A stretch of DNA of 64,000 nucleotides from Sambucus nigra (taxonomy: Eukaryota; Streptophyta; Magnoliopsida; Dipsacales; Adoxaceae). A program made the position numbers and the translations under genes. Under the pieces are notes generated by a model, which was given only the letters and a program-made list of their open reading frames with translations, was not told the origin of the DNA and did not search any database. The stretch lies in NCBI GenBank assembly GCA_949130495.1, contig OX422214.1:8350246-8414245 (forward strand), in the 5' to 3' direction. Shown piece after piece: positions 11,391 to 23,070 of this stretch. Within the stretch, counting starts at the first letter, position 1, and each line of letters opens with the position of its first letter.

Positions 11391-12790
11391 TACATCTTAG
11401 GATTTCATCCTATAGTTGTCCCCTCTCATCATGGATAATTTATTCCATTATGTGGGCTTCACGCCCATTATTGAAACGTTGGCCCAAACTCTCTAGGCCT
11501 CAATTATGGCTTTACTGAACTCCCATTTACATCCCGAGCCACGTCGACCCTGACATACTGTATGCTACTATTAATGAGGACTTTACCGGTTCCATCACTC
11601 TCGGATTATAAATTTCCTAGGCCTAATTCCCTTGATCCAAATTCCTTTGTTGGAAGTATCACTCCTCCAGTTGTTATTCCTAACTGGCATGATTTACCAT
11701 TTCTAATATTTTCGGTCTCACTTCTCAATTGTGGACACATTCAACACTTGTAGTTATAATTTCTTCACATAGGGAAACTTCACGAGCCATTTTCCCCGTC
11801 ACTGGTCCCACTGACCATTTTGGAATGTCCTTCTCTCAGACTGAGTAGTCTTAACTTACTGGCTACGCTGGCCTTTCGGAACTATAGTTGGCCTCCACGG
11901 CCCTGATTGACTTCATCGTCACTTTATAGGAAGTTAATCAATCAAAATCACCTAAATGAGTTCCCTATTGGGAACACTCTCAGGTGGTGTTTCACTAACA
12001 CCGTTATGTTAAGTTTTGCTTTTTGGCCAGATTCTCTAACCTTCCTGGCTCACTTCTTCTGGAAAGACTGCAATAACTAGTCACCGTATAACCTTGACGA
12101 CATTAACATTAGTCATCCAACTGGATTTCTCATCTATGCTTGTATTCTACTCATGGGTCCTTTATCATCTATAGACCCTTTGATTAATTTATGCCCCTCT
12201 GCTAGGTACGTAGTTCATTATGCAATTGAACCTTTCTCTGACGATCGATTTCATTGTGCTAAACATCAAAATTTCACTCGCATTTTGTTACCACATCGAA
12301 TGGAAGACCTCACGGTCAAATTGTACCCAAATTTCTCTCCAAATTTCAAACACCCATCTTCATATGTGGTGATTGCCTCAAATCACTACATGATGCTCCT
12401 AAGAGCTATAGATTTTAACTCCAAATTTAATTCTGAGTGTTGTTACACCCTACTCTACACAATTGCCTTCGGATTTTCTACCTCCGCTGGTCTATTACAC
12501 TTTCTCATTTTATTCTTCGCATCTTCACCGATGGGTTTTCAAAAGAGTCCCTCTGATTTCCCCCTTATCGACTATGCTTGGTGGTCCTGAAATCACTCCA
12601 CCGTTATTTACGACTGTGTCTTGGGAACCCACTATTTTCGAGTGATGATTTCAGTATCACTTGCTTAAGTAATTATCATGGTGATTTTTGTCATGATCAC
12701 TCTTTCCTGATTACTCTACGTCTTCTGTCGAGTTTCGTCTCCTACAATCCTTCTTACAGCCTTCGTTGGTCGTCTTAAAATGTTCGGTGT
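11390..12790 (-). pseudogene. gag relic of element A
   Basis: It aligns at DNA level with the gag relics at 40090-40946 and 33416-34435, for example 'TTTCATCCTATA' at 11404 against 'TCTCATCCTATA' at 40149, and 'CCTTGACGACATTAACAT(T)AGTCAT' at 12091 against 33537. In the plus direction apparent ORFs such as 12153-12590 are antisense shadows. The protein would have been the capsid/nucleocapsid precursor. No zinc knuckle could be read here with confidence. Confidence 0.5.
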
Positions 12791-12952
12791 TTGAATCACA
12801 CAAAATTTCATATAATGAGTCACACCCATTATAATTCGTAACAGGAGAACGTAAGTTGCAACGTAAGGGAACACAACAATCATATGATACGGCTCTACAT
12901 CAAAGAACGATACGTTGAAACGTAATAAGTCGTACAGATCCTAAGGGCACTA

Positions 12953-12973
12953 GAACCTGATGCTCTGATACCA
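12953..12973 (-). promoter_or_regulatory. Primer binding site of element A (initiator tRNA-Met)
   Basis: Minus strand reads TGGTATCAGAGCATCAGG, complementary to initiator tRNA-Met, 2 bp after the 5' LTR end. The same site recurs in elements B (24273-24293) and C/D (34413-34433). Confidence 0.9.
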
Positions 12974-13873
12974 CCTGTGACACCCCGCCCAATTAAATAA
13001 AGGGTGATGAGTCATGTACCAATTTAAAATATAATGTTCGTTTGGTTCATTCTTAGCATCACTGTCGAAAAACTTTTTAACATATTAATCATATAATATA
13101 AAATTAAGCTAGGTGTTAAAACATTTTCAATTTTAGTAAAACCAAGTAAATCCATTTTCATTCAGTCCTAAAATATAAACCATTCACCACACATAGGAAC
13201 ATAATAAATACTGAAATAAATAAGACTCGGTAAAAATCCCAGTTCAAAACTCCAAACCATAAATAATTGAATACAATATCTATGATGAAGGACTAGAAGT
13301 GGGCGACATATGACCTAGATAAGAAGTCTAGATGAAACTGAATGGAAAAGATAGATGCGTTTACTGCAAGGACCTACAACTTTCACAACAACTGCAGCAC
13401 GTCTGGCACTCAAATCTCTAATTCTGGTACCCCTGTGGCTGAGGACATGATATAATATATATATATAGCAAAAGAGAGAAGAGATACAAGAAACGGGTCA
13501 GAGCTCGAGGTTTAAAAAATGATTTAGTAAGTATTTAAAACTGGTTCTTAAAACAAGTCTTATACGCATGTTAGTTATCGAACTCTCACATGAGTTTCTC
13601 ACCTCTCATCTATTGTACACGCCTAACGTACATCTAATCTCCCCATAGTTATATCACCCAATCTAACTAGTCAGAAACCATACTAATACTAACTATGCTC
13701 ACTAGTAGTATTTCCGTATCCCCCATACAATATGCTATTCAAATAGTTTATCTCACATACTAAGTTTCATTATTCACCGTTCGAATGGTTAATCTTTTAT
13801 CCACTAAGATTATTCTATTTCTCATCTCCACTTTATATACTAGTTTCACAAAGTAGAAAGTTCCCCAAGTACA

Positions 13874-13878
<5 letters not shown>

Positions 13879-13914
<36 letters not shown>

Positions 13915-14062
13915 TCTCAACATCCCTCTATATATACACTAATCCTGCACCATTGGGTTAAGACCATTGGGCACAATGTAATGATTAATATTATTACCAA
14001 GTCTACTAATTTCACACGGTAGAAATATTCACAAGTTCATATATATATATATATATATATAT
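13879..14062. repeat. (AT)n microsatellites in LTR A
   Basis: TA tracts at about 13879-13911 and 14039-14062, with a shorter one at 13929-13936, each next to a degraded copy of the minisatellite unit (AATCCTGCACC...). Confidence 0.8.
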
Positions 14063-14095
14063 AGTCCCATCATCCCTATACATATATATATATAC

Positions 14096-14475
14096 TAATC
14101 CTGCACCTCCGGGATAAGACCCATTTGTGCACCTATCAAGAAAATCCAGCATCCCCGGGTTAGCACCCATTAATGCACCTATCAATAATAATCCAGCACC
14201 CCCGGGTTATCACCCATTAGTGAACCTATCAAGAGAATCTTGCATCCCCGAGTTAGTACCCATTAATGCACCTATCAATAATAATCCATCACCCTCGGCT
14301 TATCACCCATTAGTGCACTATCAATAATCATCCTTGTACCCCCGGGTTATCACCGATTAGTACACTTAACAATAGAGTTTCTGCACCCCCGAGTTATCAC
14401 TCATTAGTGCACTTAATTATAAGATTCTTGCACCCCCGGGTTATCACCCATTAGTGCTCTTAGCAATAATATTGC
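14096..14475. repeat. Minisatellite, eight units of 46-48 bp, in LTR A
   Basis: Each unit has a (C)CCCCGGGTTA block followed by CACCCATTAGTGCAC and a CTATCAATAAT-like spacer. Units run from 14096 to about 14475 and differ by a few substitutions; alternate units share 'ATTAATGCACC' or 'ATTAGTG.AC', which suggests expansion in pairs early on. Two further degraded units lie upstream near 13940. The short ORF at 14127-14327 is a by-product. Confidence 0.85.
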
Positions 14476-16046
14476 ATAATAGGCATACAAACGTCCTATT
14501 AAAATTTATAGGTATTTTTCCAACCTACGTATATACTTCTCATACGTATTTTAATCTCAACACTACGTATAGTATAAATATTTAGATTACTATCTCTCTC
14601 GTAATCTCCAGGGTACATTCTCTCTATACCGAAATAAGTAAAGTATAAATTCTCACATACCTTCCCAAAATTCTGTCTTGTTTAAGTTTACTATCAGGCA
14701 GTTTCTCTCACTCTAATAAATCGATAAACTCAAAACTGGACTCTAAGAAAATTCCCAGAAATTCAACCTGTTACTCAAACCAGAATGACCTGTCACTCGA
14801 ACTAGAGTGACATGTCCCTCGAACGACTTCCACGTGTCGTTCGAACGACTTCGCGCGAGATCCTTATCTCTCTTGAACGATACTTCGCATGGGATCGCGC
14901 GAGACTCTAATGTTCGTCTTCTTCCCCAAAGTTTCAGCATTTTCCACCATTTTTGAACCTAAAAACCTCTAAGATTCAACACCCAATGCCTCATCATCAA
15001 TACCTCTCAACACATAATAGGTTATAAATCATTCCTCACATCCTATGATCATTAATTCGTCATTAATCATCATAATTATAAAATCGCCAAATTAATTCAC
15101 ATAAACCCTAGTTTCCAAAATTTCAATTAAAGAACCTAATCAACCTAGATTCGTTCACCAATATATGATTCAATTTCGTAATTAATCCTCTACATACATG
15201 AAGGAATATCAACAACTAATTAACCCAGCCTCTAATCATCATTTAAACTCGATTTTTCATCCCATTAACATGTCGATCATGATTAATTTCACCTACTCTA
15301 ACATGAGTATTATTATTGCTAAAAGAAAGAAAGTAATAAACACTTGCCTTAAATAGAAGGTCTGAATCCATTGGTGATGTTGGTATAGGTGTGTTCCTCG
15401 TCTTCCGATCTATATAATGGTGGTGGTGGTTGTGCAAGGTGGTGCTAAGTGGTTCCCTTCCTTGGGACTTTGCTCTCCCTCACCCTCTGTGGCTCTCCCT
15501 TGATTTTTCTGTAACTTAACAATAATTAAACTCCCGTAGATGCTATAATTATTCTCTTATTTTCATCCATTTAATTTTCCCAAAAATCCAAATTACAAAA
15601 CTACCCCTACGGGGTGTCGATTTGGCCTAAAATCTCCCGGAGTCCAAATAAAATATTCGGCTAAAGTTTTCTGACTATCTCGACCCTACCGGACTCAACG
15701 GCACACTCAAAATTACCATACTAGTTAAATAAAAATAATTTATCTTTATATTCCATTCAATTAGTCCCGACACGACTCACATGCATGTCAAACTTAAATT
15801 ACCAAACTGCCGTATATTTCACTCTCGGCAATTTATCAAATTTCATAATTCCATATTACATATCACATAGTAATATTCAATAATTCTCAACAATAAGTAT
15901 TAACCCTTGGCACGGTAGTTAATAACAAATTAATTTCTCGCAATTTAATTTAATTAATCCAACGATAATAATTAATTACATACTTATTCCCACAATAATA
16001 AGTAATCACGTAATTATTTAAATCATAAAAAATAAGGGGTGTTACA

Positions 16047-16518
16047 CTCGAGTAGAGTTTTCTAACTATCTCAACCCTTCTGAACTTATCTGCGGGGTGT
16101 CGGTTTGGCCTAAATTGCCCCAAAATCCAAATAAAACACTCGAGTAGAGTTTTCTGACTATCTCAACCCTTTCGAACTTATCAGCGCACTCGAAATGATC
16201 ATACGAGTTACTTAAAAATAAATTATATTTTTAACCCAATAAAGTAATACCAACATGACTCACATGCTCGTCCCAACTAAGTGTATTGGAACTGCAGTAT
16301 TTTTCACACCCGGCCATAATAATATTTTTGTAATCATATATTACTTTACTCGCTAAGTAATATTCAACATAATTATCACTAATACATACTAACTCTCGTC
16401 ATGCTAGTAATTGTTACATTTAAATTTGGATTAATTATAAATAATTTTTTTCCATTTAAATTAATTAATCCTAATTCCATACTTAAAATTAAATTCCTAA
16501 AAAATACGGGGTATTACA
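16047..16518 (-). repeat. Partial LTR of a related element, split by element A
   Basis: The minus-strand start TGTAATACCCCG at 16518 and the internal order of motifs match the first ~470 bp of LTR A and LTR C. It breaks at 16047, where element A begins. It contains a 92-bp direct duplication (16045-16136 and 16137-16182 onward, 'ACTCGAGTAGAGTTTTCT'). On its right it interrupts the copia polyprotein at 16519. Confidence 0.75.
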
Positions 16519-18704
16519 TTGTGTTTGGTGATGGGGTTTCATCTAAGATCATAGGTAAGGGAACATTGCGTGAGGAAGGTCTCCCCAAATTAAATGACGT
16601 CATTTTAGTTAAAGATCTCAAGGCTAACTAACTAAGTATATCTCAATTTTGTGATTCCAACCATACTGTTACCTTTTCAAAAAACCGATTGCAAAATTCT
16701 TGATGAAAAGGGATTCTGTATTTTAATAGGAAACATAAATGAGGATAATTGTTACACATTCATTCCTAAATCTGAATCCTATAACATTTCCAGATTAAAA
16801 GATGTTGATCTATGGCACAATCGACTGGGACACATAAATTTTGATAATCTTCGTAGGTTAAGTTCCCAAGAAATAGTTAGAGGATTACCAAAAATCAAAA
16901 TATCTTTTAATCCTGTCTGTGGTCCTTGTCAAGAAGGAAAAATAAGTAAACCTCCTCACAAGAAAGTTAAAGATGTTTTAACTACAAAACCTTTGGAATT
17001 AATCCACATAGACCTTATGGGTCCTTCTAGAACTGCCAGATTCTATGGTAACAGTTATATACTTGTTATTGTGGATGATTACACATGATATACATGGGTG
17101 GATTTCATGAAAAACACATTCGATACATTCAGTGATATCTTAAAAATTCTTTTAAAAATTGAGGGCGAGGACACCCAAGTATGTCGCATCAGAAGTGACA
17201 GAGGTGGAATTTTCAAAGATTCTGGTGTTTCAGAATACTGTATAGGCAATGGTTATAAACATGAATTTAGTGCGCCTAAGACACCACAGTAGAATGGAAT
17301 TACTGAACGTATGAATATAACGCTATAAGAGATGGCTCGAGTGATGTTACATGCCAAAAATCTCCCTAAGTATTTTTGGGTTGAAGCCATTCAAACCGCT
17401 TGTCATATCATTAATCGTGTATACCTTAGGAAAAATCCCAAAAAAACTTAATATGAACTTTGGTTCCACAAAAAGCCAAACCTAAAATATTTTAAAACCT
17501 TCGATAGTGTCTGTTATATTTGTAAGGACAAGGAACATCTTTCGAAATTTGACACCCGAGGAGAAAAATAAATTTTTCTTGGATATTCTCAAAATAGTAT
17601 GGCTTTTCGTGTCATTAATTGTCTAACCAAAGTCACTATGGAGTCTTTTAATGTAATTGTAAATGATACCAGTGCTGAGAGTAGTGTCAGTCATCCTGGA
17701 TGAGAAAGAAACCAATTTCATCCCTGACTCTCCAGAGATAACTTATTGACTACCACCAGAAACTCCTTTTGTACCAATCTGGGTTTCTAAAGACCATCCC
17801 ATTAATAAAATTGTTGGTAATCCTTCTGATCCAGTTAGAAATAGATCCCAACTTCAAAAGGTAGCACATTTTGGATGCTTCGTTTCTTTTGTAGAATAAA
17901 AAATGTAAAGATGCCCTTTGTGACTCATTCTAGATTAATGCTATGCAAGAAGAGATTTTTGAGTTCCAGAGTCATGATGTTTGGTATCTCGTTCCTAGGC
18001 CAGAAAATAAGAAGGTTCTCGGCACTCGATGGATTTTCAAAAACAAAACTGATGATAATGGGTAGGTCATTAGAAATAAGGTGAGGTTAGTAGCACAAGG
18101 ATATTCACAGATAAAAGGAATTGACTTCGACAAAACTTCTACACCTTTCACTCGTATTGAGTCAGTTCGTCTTTTTTTAGCCATATCATGCCATTTACAA
18201 TTTAAACCTTTTCAAATTGATGTTAAATCCGCATTTTTAAATGGAATTATAACTGAGGAAGTATACACAGAACAACCTAAAGGTTTTATATATCTCTCTT
18301 ATCTTGATCACGTATGTAGACTTAACAAAGCCTTATATGGTTTGAAACAAGCTCCCAGAGCTTGGTCTGAGCATATGTCTACATTCTTAGTCTCTCACGA
18401 ATATATTCGAGGTGGAAAATATCCAACCTTATTCGTTAGGAAATTGAAAAAAAAATGTCCTGATTGCCCAAGTTTACGTAGATGATATCATTTTCTCCTC
18501 AACCTGTCCTAATCAAGTCAAAGATTTTATGAGATAATGCATTCTGAATTATAGATGTCGTTAATTGGTGAATTATAATGTTTCTTAGGACTACAAGTCA
18601 AACAATTAAATGATGGTCTTTTTATTAATCAATCAAAATATGCCTCTAATCTCAATAAGAAATTTGGGTTAGAACACTCTAAACCTATACGTACTCCTAT
18701 GAGC
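16519..18704 (+). pseudogene. Ty1/copia (SIRE/Maximus-like) pol, 5' part: pre-integrase, integrase, RT
   Basis: The frame shows, in order, a GAG-pre-integrase zinc motif (WHNRLGH...CGPCQEGK, 16813-16940), an integrase core with LIHIDLMGPS (first Asp), RIRSDRGG (second Asp) and a GITERMN remnant of the Glu region, and RT blocks (VRLVAQGYSQ, IDVKSAFLNG, YGLKQAPRAW) up to YVDD at 18475-18486. Gag and the 5' LTR are absent because the LTR at 16518 cuts the element. Stops occur at 16629, 17086, 17290, 17326 and further on; a nine-A run near 18445-18453 precedes a frame change just before YVDD. The reading resumes at 28265 after element B. Confidence 0.9.
18700..18704. repeat. Target site duplication TGAGC, left copy
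   Basis: TGAGC precedes the left end of element B (TGTAACAACCC) and recurs at 28260-28264 after its right end. Confidence 0.95.
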
Positions 18705-19229
18705 TGTAACAACCCGCCTAAAATAATAACGGGTGGCCATCCCTATACTATATTAAATCAGGAATTCCAGATGGTCCAGTCTCAACATCAACTAACGGTA
18801 CTATATAATATAGGACTACCTACCCGAAAACATATAAGCGAGATGTTATAAAAAAATTTAAAACTTGCAACATACAACAACCCAACACTATAAAACTACT
18901 AATGAATAGAAGAGATGCAGGAAAGAACTATAATAATTAAAATGCTAGAAATAAAATGAACCAATTAAATACAACCGAATGTACTACAAAAAGTAGACCC
19001 GAATAAGCTGTCGGATCACAGCCAATACAATAACTGAATGGAATAAATATAAACATGTATGTAAATATCCCTTGGGTACAAACCCGATATACAACATGAA
19101 TCCTACCTAAAATTTTAAAGAAGTAGGAAGCGGCTACATGAAACATCCCGCAACAGTCCGCACCTGTCACGGCTCCCAAGACTCAGGATAGAAGGTCATC
19201 CGGCATCCATGCGGTAGGATACCTGTGGT

Positions 19230-19231
<2 letters not shown>

Positions 19232-19311
<80 letters not shown>
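19232..19311. repeat. (TA)n microsatellite, ~80 bp
   Basis: An uninterrupted TA run between the predicted acceptor and branch motif. The other LTR of element B has only about 18 bp here (24823-24840), so the tract changed after insertion. Confidence 0.95.
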
Positions 19312-19313
<2 letters not shown>

Positions 19314-19819
19314 AGGAGGAGAGAAAAGTAAACGGGTCAGAGCCCCGAATGTGTAAAATATTTAGCAAGTGTGTTAACCGTGCATAATAAATACCGGTGT
19401 ACTTAATTTCATAAATAAGTGAGACCGCACTCTCGTGGAACCCCAATTCACCTCTCATCTAAAGGCGCGCAGCTATTCGCGTCCTCCAATTTTAGTTAAA
19501 TTACCCCCATTGATTTTAGGACAACCTAACTTATCAGGCCTAGCCTATATCCACGAGAGCTACCTTCCCGTCACAATCTAAGGATCCACCCGCTTCTAAT
19601 CCTATTAGATTAGATTACATCAATTATGCCATAAAAGGCTTAATGAATTCCGATAAAAAAAAAATCTCATGAATTATAATTATCATAATTCCTAAAGCAT
19701 TACCCCTATACATATACATATATATATATATATAGGCTAAAAACGTAAGAATTAATATACTTAATAATATGCACATGGAATATTGGCAAGACTTCTCTCT
19801 AATCCCAAAATTGTACTAC

Positions 19820-19908
19820 GTTTCGTGCGTGGGGAGTCTCGCAAAGCGAAATCCAAACAAGGAACCGCCCCGTTACACTACTCCTGACAAGGTCAAGACC
19901 AGAGATCC
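19820..19908. repeat. ~90-bp conserved repeat, copy 2
   Basis: GTTTCGTGCGTGGGGAGTCT and CAAAGCGAAATCCAAACAAG, then a CCGTTACACTACTCCTG block and GAGATCC. It is the first of a pair spaced 138 bp in this LTR. Confidence 0.85.
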
Positions 19909-19957
19909 GTGATGCCACCTATGGAATTACTTCTCTCAAATCTCGACATGGCACTGC

Positions 19958-20047
19958 GTTTCGTGCGTGAGGTGTCTCGCAAAGCGAAATCCAAACAAGG
20001 AACCACCTCGTTACACTACTCCTGGGCAATGTCGATCCTAGAGATCC
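19958..20047. repeat. ~90-bp conserved repeat, copy 3
   Basis: Same core as copy 2 with GTGAGGTGTCTCGCAAAGCG. The pair is preserved in the other LTR at 25436 and 25574. Confidence 0.85.
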
Positions 20048-20891
20048 ATAATCCTCAACATACAAGTTAATACTATCATTGCTACTAACTATAACTCCTA
20101 AAGAAAGAAAGAAAGAAAAGAAAAGAAAGAAAACAAATAAAATAAAATGAAAGAACCTCCAATAATATCCTTGGGATGACGTAACCGAATAATACCTTAT
20201 GTGCGATACATCAACCCCCATCAATCTAGTACACCATAATCATCTAAGATGTACTTCATAAAAGTCCATATCCTTTCATCTATAGGATATATATAAATAT
20301 ATATATATATATAGGTATCTATTTCTAACCGTATATATATATCATCATCAATCCAATAGCCAAGTGTACATACTACATATGATGTACAAGGCCATGCACA
20401 TAATATACCCGGCTATATATATCGCCGATAACTGCATCAATGCTATCATCTTCCCAGTGCCCGGCTCACGTAGCAAAACTGGGGCCACCATGGTGGGACT
20501 AAACGACACCCATCTCGTGGTAAACTCACACACACGACGTCCCGGGAAGCGGTCATAGCTCCAAGCCGGCAATGAGATGAAACATACCCATCACGTCTCA
20601 TCCCAAAAATAAATATGTATATCATATGGTAACACACGGGACGACTATGACCTGGGGAATATCCACACCCTGCTTTTCTAGCCAGGATGCTCACCCTCTA
20701 CGCGCGCAACTTCCCAATGATACCATGAGCGGGGTATGCTTAACCAATTAAGTATATATATCATTTACATGCATAATATATAATCCATATGATCCAATCA
20801 TATGATCAAGTAATAAACCATCATATACGGTTTAAATATCCATACCATGTATATCCACAACATAAAGATATCCATATATCTATATACATAC

Positions 20892-20895
<4 letters not shown>

Positions 20896-20951
<56 letters not shown>
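20896..20951. repeat. (AT)n microsatellite in LTR B
   Basis: Pure AT run; the matching run in the other LTR is 26507-26557. The alternating Ile-Tyr ORFs here are artefacts of this tract. Confidence 0.95.
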
Positions 20952-20954
<3 letters not shown>

Positions 20955-21707
20955 CACATATACACATATCCTTATCTATATATATAAACTAATTCTCGTT
21001 CATATGTATAAGATATATATATACCTGGCTATAAGTATACATAGTCCTCAATATACAAGCCGTCACCACAATTCCTTTAATTTACCTCGATACGTGAATA
21101 TAATCCCATACTTGAAACATATTCAATCATTTTCCTATGATGAATAGTCTCCCAAAAACCATGTGTATATATCTATACTTATATATATTCAACCTTAGGG
21201 CTATCACTCAAGAGTTTGCGTAGGAATCCATCACTACGCATGTCATCTATATCTGAGAGTACATTAAAGAATCTAATAATCATTTTGACTATCGGTATAC
21301 ATATAACTAATAGTCTATCAGCCTCAAGCTCATTCTTTCAATCATCAAATAATCTCATTTCCCTCGATTTCGACTATGGTTCGATCACTTTTGTGAATAC
21401 CCTAGTCTGAGACCTCTCTAAGAGTTCCTAGCCTCACGTCACATCTACACCTACTTTTCATCTACAATTAGGATTCTCAATCCCAAAGGTTTTCCCCAAA
21501 ATCTCTATACATAACTCCAAATACATACATGGATACATTTCTCTCAAATTACCCTAAGGAGCCCCCAAAATTCTAATGTGTGAGAAACCCCTTATGTGTC
21601 TCCAAGAACATATCTCTTTCATCATAAGATAAGGCCCCAAATCAATAAACCCAACCAAAAAGGGTTTGAATTCACTATGGAGAAAATACCTCAAAATGCC
21701 CTGTTTC

Positions 21708-21907
21708 CGAATCGATTCGGCCCTATTCCGAATCGATTCGGCCTAGCGAATCGATTCGGCCTCTAAGGCGAATCGATTCGGGCCCAAAGACCTGGGCTTC
21801 TGCAATAGGCCGAATCGATTCGGCTTGGGTCCGAATCGATTCGGTCAATGCAGACCTGCCAATTTTACCAAACCGAATCGATTCGCTTGAGGGGGCGAAT
21901 CGATTCG
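21708..21907. repeat. Cluster of eight CGAATCGATTCG palindromes
   Basis: Eight exact copies of the 12-bp perfect palindrome CGAATCGATTCG within 200 bp, irregularly spaced by 6-40 bp, usually with flanking GGCC or GGTC. They lie about 290-490 nt downstream of the predicted splice donor. No protein-binding family is identified. Confidence 0.95.
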
Positions 21908-22655
21908 GACCTGCAATTTTTGAAGGGTTCATCTGCTTCTTCAAAACCCACGAATTCTAAACCCTAAATTTCTCATTCCAACCCCCAATCCTTCATCAAA
22001 TCATGATTTTAAGCCCATTAACCAACCCAAAGTTGATCCCAACCATTTCTATGTCATTAAATCTCAATTCAAACATTGATTTCAAGATTAAACCTAAAAA
22101 TCTAGGTTTTGATGTTAATACCCAAAAATCCATTTCTTTAACCCACAAATTATGAAATGAAATACACAAATAGCTATTTAGCAAGATTAAACACTTGCCT
22201 CAGGTTTGTAGAGGTTGAATCGTCCTCGATGTCGCGGTAGGGCCGAAAATCTCCAAGCTTTCTTCCTCTCTCTCTCCCTTTCTTCTTCTTTCTCTCTATA
22301 GGGCTCTTCTCTCTTTCTCTCAAATGAGAAATGGATTCATCCGTAAGCCTCCAACCTTTTAAAACAAAATCCCAGTTTTAAATGTTAATACACACTTTAA
22401 ATGACTCGTTGACTCCAATTCAAGTCAAAACAACTTAAAAACATTCCGGAGCCGAAATAAGACCCAATGACAGTCATTTTGACTATCTCGACCCTTCCGG
22501 GATCGATGGTACCCTCAAAAATATCATCCGGAATACTTTGAAACGTCCTCTATTTTCGGACTTAAATTCCCAAATTTTAAAATTCTCCAATTTAATTAAA
22601 TTTAATTTTCCCAAAATTAAATTTCTCAGTCTCAAAAGTCTTGGGGTGTTACAAT

Positions 22656-22666
22656 CTTCCCCCCTT
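22656..22666 (-). promoter_or_regulatory. Polypurine tract of element B
   Basis: Minus-strand TAAGGGGGGAAG directly before TGTAACACCCC of the 3' LTR. Confidence 0.85.
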
Positions 22667-22982
22667 ACAAAAAATTTCGTCCGCGAAATTTAAGATGAGC
22701 CTAGGACATCGATATCATCTAGTCCTTACATCAATCCTCAAGATCACTATGCCGATCCTTTCTAGTTTTCACGTCGAACCATATAGCCTTTAAAACAAAC
22801 TAACTACTCAGGGCGCCCATACACCCCGTACCTGATCTCCACTCGTAGAATTTTAATCAGGCTCCATTAGCCTCAAAATTGTAAGATAACCCTCGGTAAT
22901 ATAATCTATAACAATATACTAAATATATAAAAGTTTGAAAATTTCCACTGGTTGAACTCTCCTCAATTCCTGACGCTAGCCA

Positions 22983-23070
22983 CCTTCGTGCGGGGGAGGT
23001 CTCGCAAGCGAAATCCAAACAAGGAACCCTCCCAATACACTACTGTGTAGCTACGTCGGGGATTGAGATT
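22983..23070. repeat. ~90-bp conserved repeat, copy 4 (interior of B)
   Basis: CTTCGTGCGGGGGAGGTCTC, then GCAAGCGAAATCCAAACAAG, a CCCAATACACTACTGTG block and GTCGGGGATTGAGAT. It lies outside the LTR, showing that the motif is shared between LTR and interior. Confidence 0.8.

Larger units (their letters stand above)
13443..15347 (-). other. Predicted intron inside the LTR of element A (GC donor; decayed acceptor)
   Basis: The donor AAG|GCAAGTG at 15348/15347 matches those in three other LTR groups. The CTGAC branch-like motif is at 13500-13496. The acceptor position reads CATGTCCTCAG rather than ACAG|GT, so the exact AG is uncertain and this copy may be defective. Splicing is inferred. Confidence 0.4.
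8771..16046 (-). mobile_element. Element A: long-LTR Ty3/gypsy chromovirus (Tekay/Del-like), decayed
   Basis: Minus-strand order is 5' LTR 16046-12976, primer site 12973-12953, gag relic, RT-less interior, integrase relic, polypurine tract 9177-9166, and a truncated 3' LTR 9163-8771. The two LTR ends are closely similar over about 390 bp, apart from an indel near 9020. The LTR begins TGTAACACCCC and ends GGTGTCACA. The interior is only 3.8 kb and has lost protease and RT. It is inserted in another LTR of the same family (16047-16518). Confidence 0.85.
12976..16046 (-). repeat. 5' LTR of element A (3,071 bp)
   Basis: TGTAACACCCC at 16046 to GGTGTCACA at 12976 on the minus strand. It contains, in transcription order, a predicted splice donor (AAG|GCAAGTG, 15348/15347), palindromic motifs (14760-14900), a 46-48-bp minisatellite (14096-14475), TA tracts, a CTGAC motif (13500-13496) and an exon-like block with GACGTGCTGCAG (near 13400). 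The length is at the high end for Tekay-type LTRs. Confidence 0.85.
19223..22198 (-). other. Predicted GC-AG intron in the 3' LTR of element B
   Basis: Minus-strand donor GAG|GCAAGTGTTT at 22199/22198 and acceptor ACCACAG|GTATCC at 19223/19222. CTGAC lies at 19340-19336, about 114 nt from the acceptor, because a TA tract has expanded between them; the same interval is about 51 nt in the other LTR. Splicing is inferred from four conserved LTR groups. Confidence 0.5.
18705..22653 (-). repeat. 3' LTR of element B (3,949 bp)
   Basis: TGTAACACCCC at 22653 to GGGTTGTTACA at 18705, minus strand. Contains a GA-rich leader (22258-22325), splice-like donor (22199/22198), eight intact CGAATCGATTCG palindromes, two ~90-bp repeats, long TA tracts and an exon-like block near 19110-19222. 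Confidence 0.95.

Noticed and set aside
12153..12590. 145-codon plus-strand ORF
   Set aside because: Lies antisense to the gag relic of element A; composition matches a shadow.
14127..14327. Repetitive ORF that looks like a repeat protein
   Set aside because: It is only the minisatellite read in one frame.
19183..20992. ORFs with long Ile-Tyr runs
   Set aside because: Produced by TA microsatellites; the duplicates at 24787-26598 are the other LTR.
21708..21907. CRISPR-like array
   Set aside because: Units are 12-bp palindromes with irregular spacing inside a plant LTR; no cas genes and wrong organism.
21723..21944. ORF with repeated ESIR motif
   Set aside because: Created by the CGAATCGATTCG palindromes; the second LTR has lost the frame.
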